A stretch of 64,000 nt of DNA, from positions 43,018-107,017 of the forward strand of contig NZ_QVMM01000012.1 of assembly GCF_010501065.1 (NCBI RefSeq), written 5' to 3'. Within the stretch, counting starts at the first letter, position 1, and each line of letters opens with the position of its first letter. Origin of the DNA: Dysgonomonas sp. 216 (GTDB lineage Bacteria; Bacteroidota; Bacteroidia; Bacteroidales; Dysgonomonadaceae). Under the pieces are notes generated by a model. It saw nothing but the letters and a program-made list of their open reading frames with translations, ran no database searches and had not been told where the DNA came from. Shown here piece after piece: positions 63,025 through 64,000 of this stretch. The position numbers and the translations under genes are program-made.

Positions 63025-63681
63025 TTATTTGGGATAAGTTTTTCCGTTTACATAACATTTAGCCAGCCTGTATTCCATGATGTCGGGCGAATTTAGATAA
63101 TAGTTATTGTAACAGATTATTCCTATGTTTTTAGCATAATAACTATATATATCGGGAGCATTTTCAGCCCAGGGAGAATGTGCTAGATGTACTGTAGTGC
63201 TACCATTGAAGTTTAGTGCATTATTAAAAGACCCTGCCGGAACAGAAACGGTATTGTCTACTTTTTCCATTTTGGCATATATGCTAAAATATATATCATC
63301 GCGTATAGCCAATGTGTCTTTAAAATTAATATTAGAGAAATATATCTGCCCTGTTTCGCTAATTAAATATCCGTTGGAGTCTGTCCTTGTATATACTTCT
63401 CTCCATTTTCCGAGATTCAATTTTTCTTCAAAAACGAAGAAGGTTTTTTCTTTAAAAGTTCTTTCTTCTTTAATTCTTAGCGAATCTTGACCTTTAAACG
63501 TTTCTTTTCCGTCAGGCGATATGATATACTTATCATATACCCAATAGTTGCCTACTTGCATTGGTAGGTATAGTTTGGTTTCCTCAATAGGGTTGGTGTG
63601 TTGTTCGTTGTCGCCGTCATCGCACGAAAAGTTGAAGAGTAAACAAGTTGAGATTAAAAGAAACAAAAATATTTTCTTCAT
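63025..63681 (-). CDS. Putative lipoprotein, function unknown
   Basis: The 218-residue protein has a lipoprotein signal (MKKIFLFLLISTCLLFNFSC, Cys20), an acidic linker (DDGDNEQHTNP), and a beta-rich domain starting LYLPMQVGNYWVYDKYIIS. The QVGNYWVYD stretch is common at the start of small Bacteroidota lipoproteins. No catalytic motif was seen. It is monocistronic with its own terminator. It may be periplasmic or surface-exposed. Confidence 0.65.
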   Translation of the reverse strand: MKKIFLFLLISTCLLFNFSCDDGDNEQHTNPIEETKLYLPMQVGNYWVYDKYIISPDGKETFKGQDSLRIKEERTFKEKTFFVFEEKLNLGKWREVYTRTDSNGYLISETGQIYFSNINFKDTLAIRDDIYFSIYAKMEKVDNTVSVPAGSFNNALNFNGSTTVHLAHSPWAENAPDIYSYYAKNIGIICYNNYYLNSPDIMEYRLAKCYVNGKTYPK

Positions 63682-63934
63682 ACTTCAAATAAGTTTTTTA
63701 ATTGTTGATAAGAGAAATGTCAACATCGATGTTTTTCTAAAAGCACTTAAACAAATAACGAGGTAAAATGTGGATTAGTATTAAATGCAGAAGAAAAGTC
63801 TTTATTCTTTCGTTTCAAGACGTGTTTAAGGAGTTAATAGTAGTAATCACAAAAAAAGTTTTGAGGTTAACATGTTGTCTAACATAAGATTGTTTGTTTT
63901 GAGAAAAAAAATCACAAAAAAACCTCAATAATAA
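63682..63934. other. Intergenic region before the right-edge promoter
   Basis: About 250 nt of AT-rich sequence with no supported gene or hairpin. It separates the lipoprotein gene from the promoter facing out of the window. Confidence 0.5.
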
Positions 63935-63967
63935 TTTGGAATTAGGTAAAAAAAGTATTTATCTTTG
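63935..63967 (+). promoter_or_regulatory. Consensus promoter facing the right edge
   Basis: TTTG (63935-63938), 21-nt spacer, TATCTTTG (63960-63967). Both elements match the Bacteroidota consensus exactly. The transcribed region continues out of the window; its gene is not visible. Confidence 0.75.
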
Positions 63968-64000
63968 CACCCGCTTTGCAGGAGATGCGAAGTAAAAAAA

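Noticed and set aside
1..64000. CRISPR array, tRNA, rRNA, insertion sequence or integrase
   Set aside because: No regular spaced repeats, no cloverleaf with conserved TTCRA arm, and no transposase or integrase protein were seen.

Overview
The window looks like chromosomal DNA of an anaerobic or fermentative member of the Bacteroidota, most likely order Bacteroidales. The evidence is AT-rich DNA, promoter -7 boxes of the form TAnnTTTG in front of many genes, type IX secretion C-terminal sorting domains, a PorT-type beta-barrel, BspA-like leucine-rich repeats, and the Bacteroidota succinate dehydrogenase/fumarate reductase order C-A-B. A Dysgonomonas-like genus is a guess from gene content and was not tested. 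I saw no CRISPR array, insertion sequence, rRNA or tRNA.

Layout. 1-3.3 kb: fumarate reductase/succinate dehydrogenase operon (iron-sulfur subunit cut by the window edge). 3.3-10.6 kb: a flavin-type oxidase, an MltF-like lytic transglycosylase, an acyltransferase, a PurF-like protein without its catalytic cysteine, and an aroA / small metal-motif protein / ABC-3 permease operon. 11-13.4 kb: a PspC-PadR-PspC envelope-stress operon with a candidate operator. 13.6-18.3 kb: an AraC regulator, and an XRE-cupin regulator / acyl-CoA ligase / YfaP-like lipoprotein run. 18.6-24.3 kb: a BASS-family transporter, a secreted protein, and a five-gene rpoN / PAP2-like / gcvH / purE / SIS operon. 24.5-31.7 kb: ADP-forming acyl-CoA synthetase and the L-rhamnose operon rhaB-rhaA-rhaT-rhaD. 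31.7-34.9 kb: three genes for secreted proteins (tandem carbohydrate-binding-like domains, an HExxH protein, a small type IX-sorted protein). 35-44 kb: asd, rlmD, plsC, a LysM/periplasmic-binding-fold protein with a beta-barrel partner, an MFS carrier, ksgA-corA. 44.2-48.7 kb: a membrane glycan module (flippase-like protein, two GT2 enzymes, DUF6056-like protein). 48.7-53.8 kb: YeiH-type carrier, ribE operon, xseA. 54-57.2 kb: pflB-pflA. 57.2-64 kb: an orphan terminase-small-subunit-like protein, a BspA-like type IX-sorted protein, ppc, a lipoprotein, and at the right edge a consensus promoter facing out of the window.

How the genes fit together. ppc, the fumarate reductase and pflB/pflA are three steps of mixed-acid (succinate, acetate, formate) fermentation, and ADP-forming acetyl-CoA synthetase would add ATP from acyl-CoA. 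The rhamnose operon and the secreted carbohydrate-binding-like proteins fit a glycan-degrading lifestyle. Most other genes are housekeeping.

The least explained parts are regulatory DNA and odd proteins: an inverted repeat over the PspC/PadR promoter, four copies of a CTGACA direct repeat, two nearly identical 16-bp palindromes, a terminator present twice in opposite orientation, the cysteine-less PurF relative, and the three-gene secreted cluster. No single complete novel system can be proven from sequence alone.
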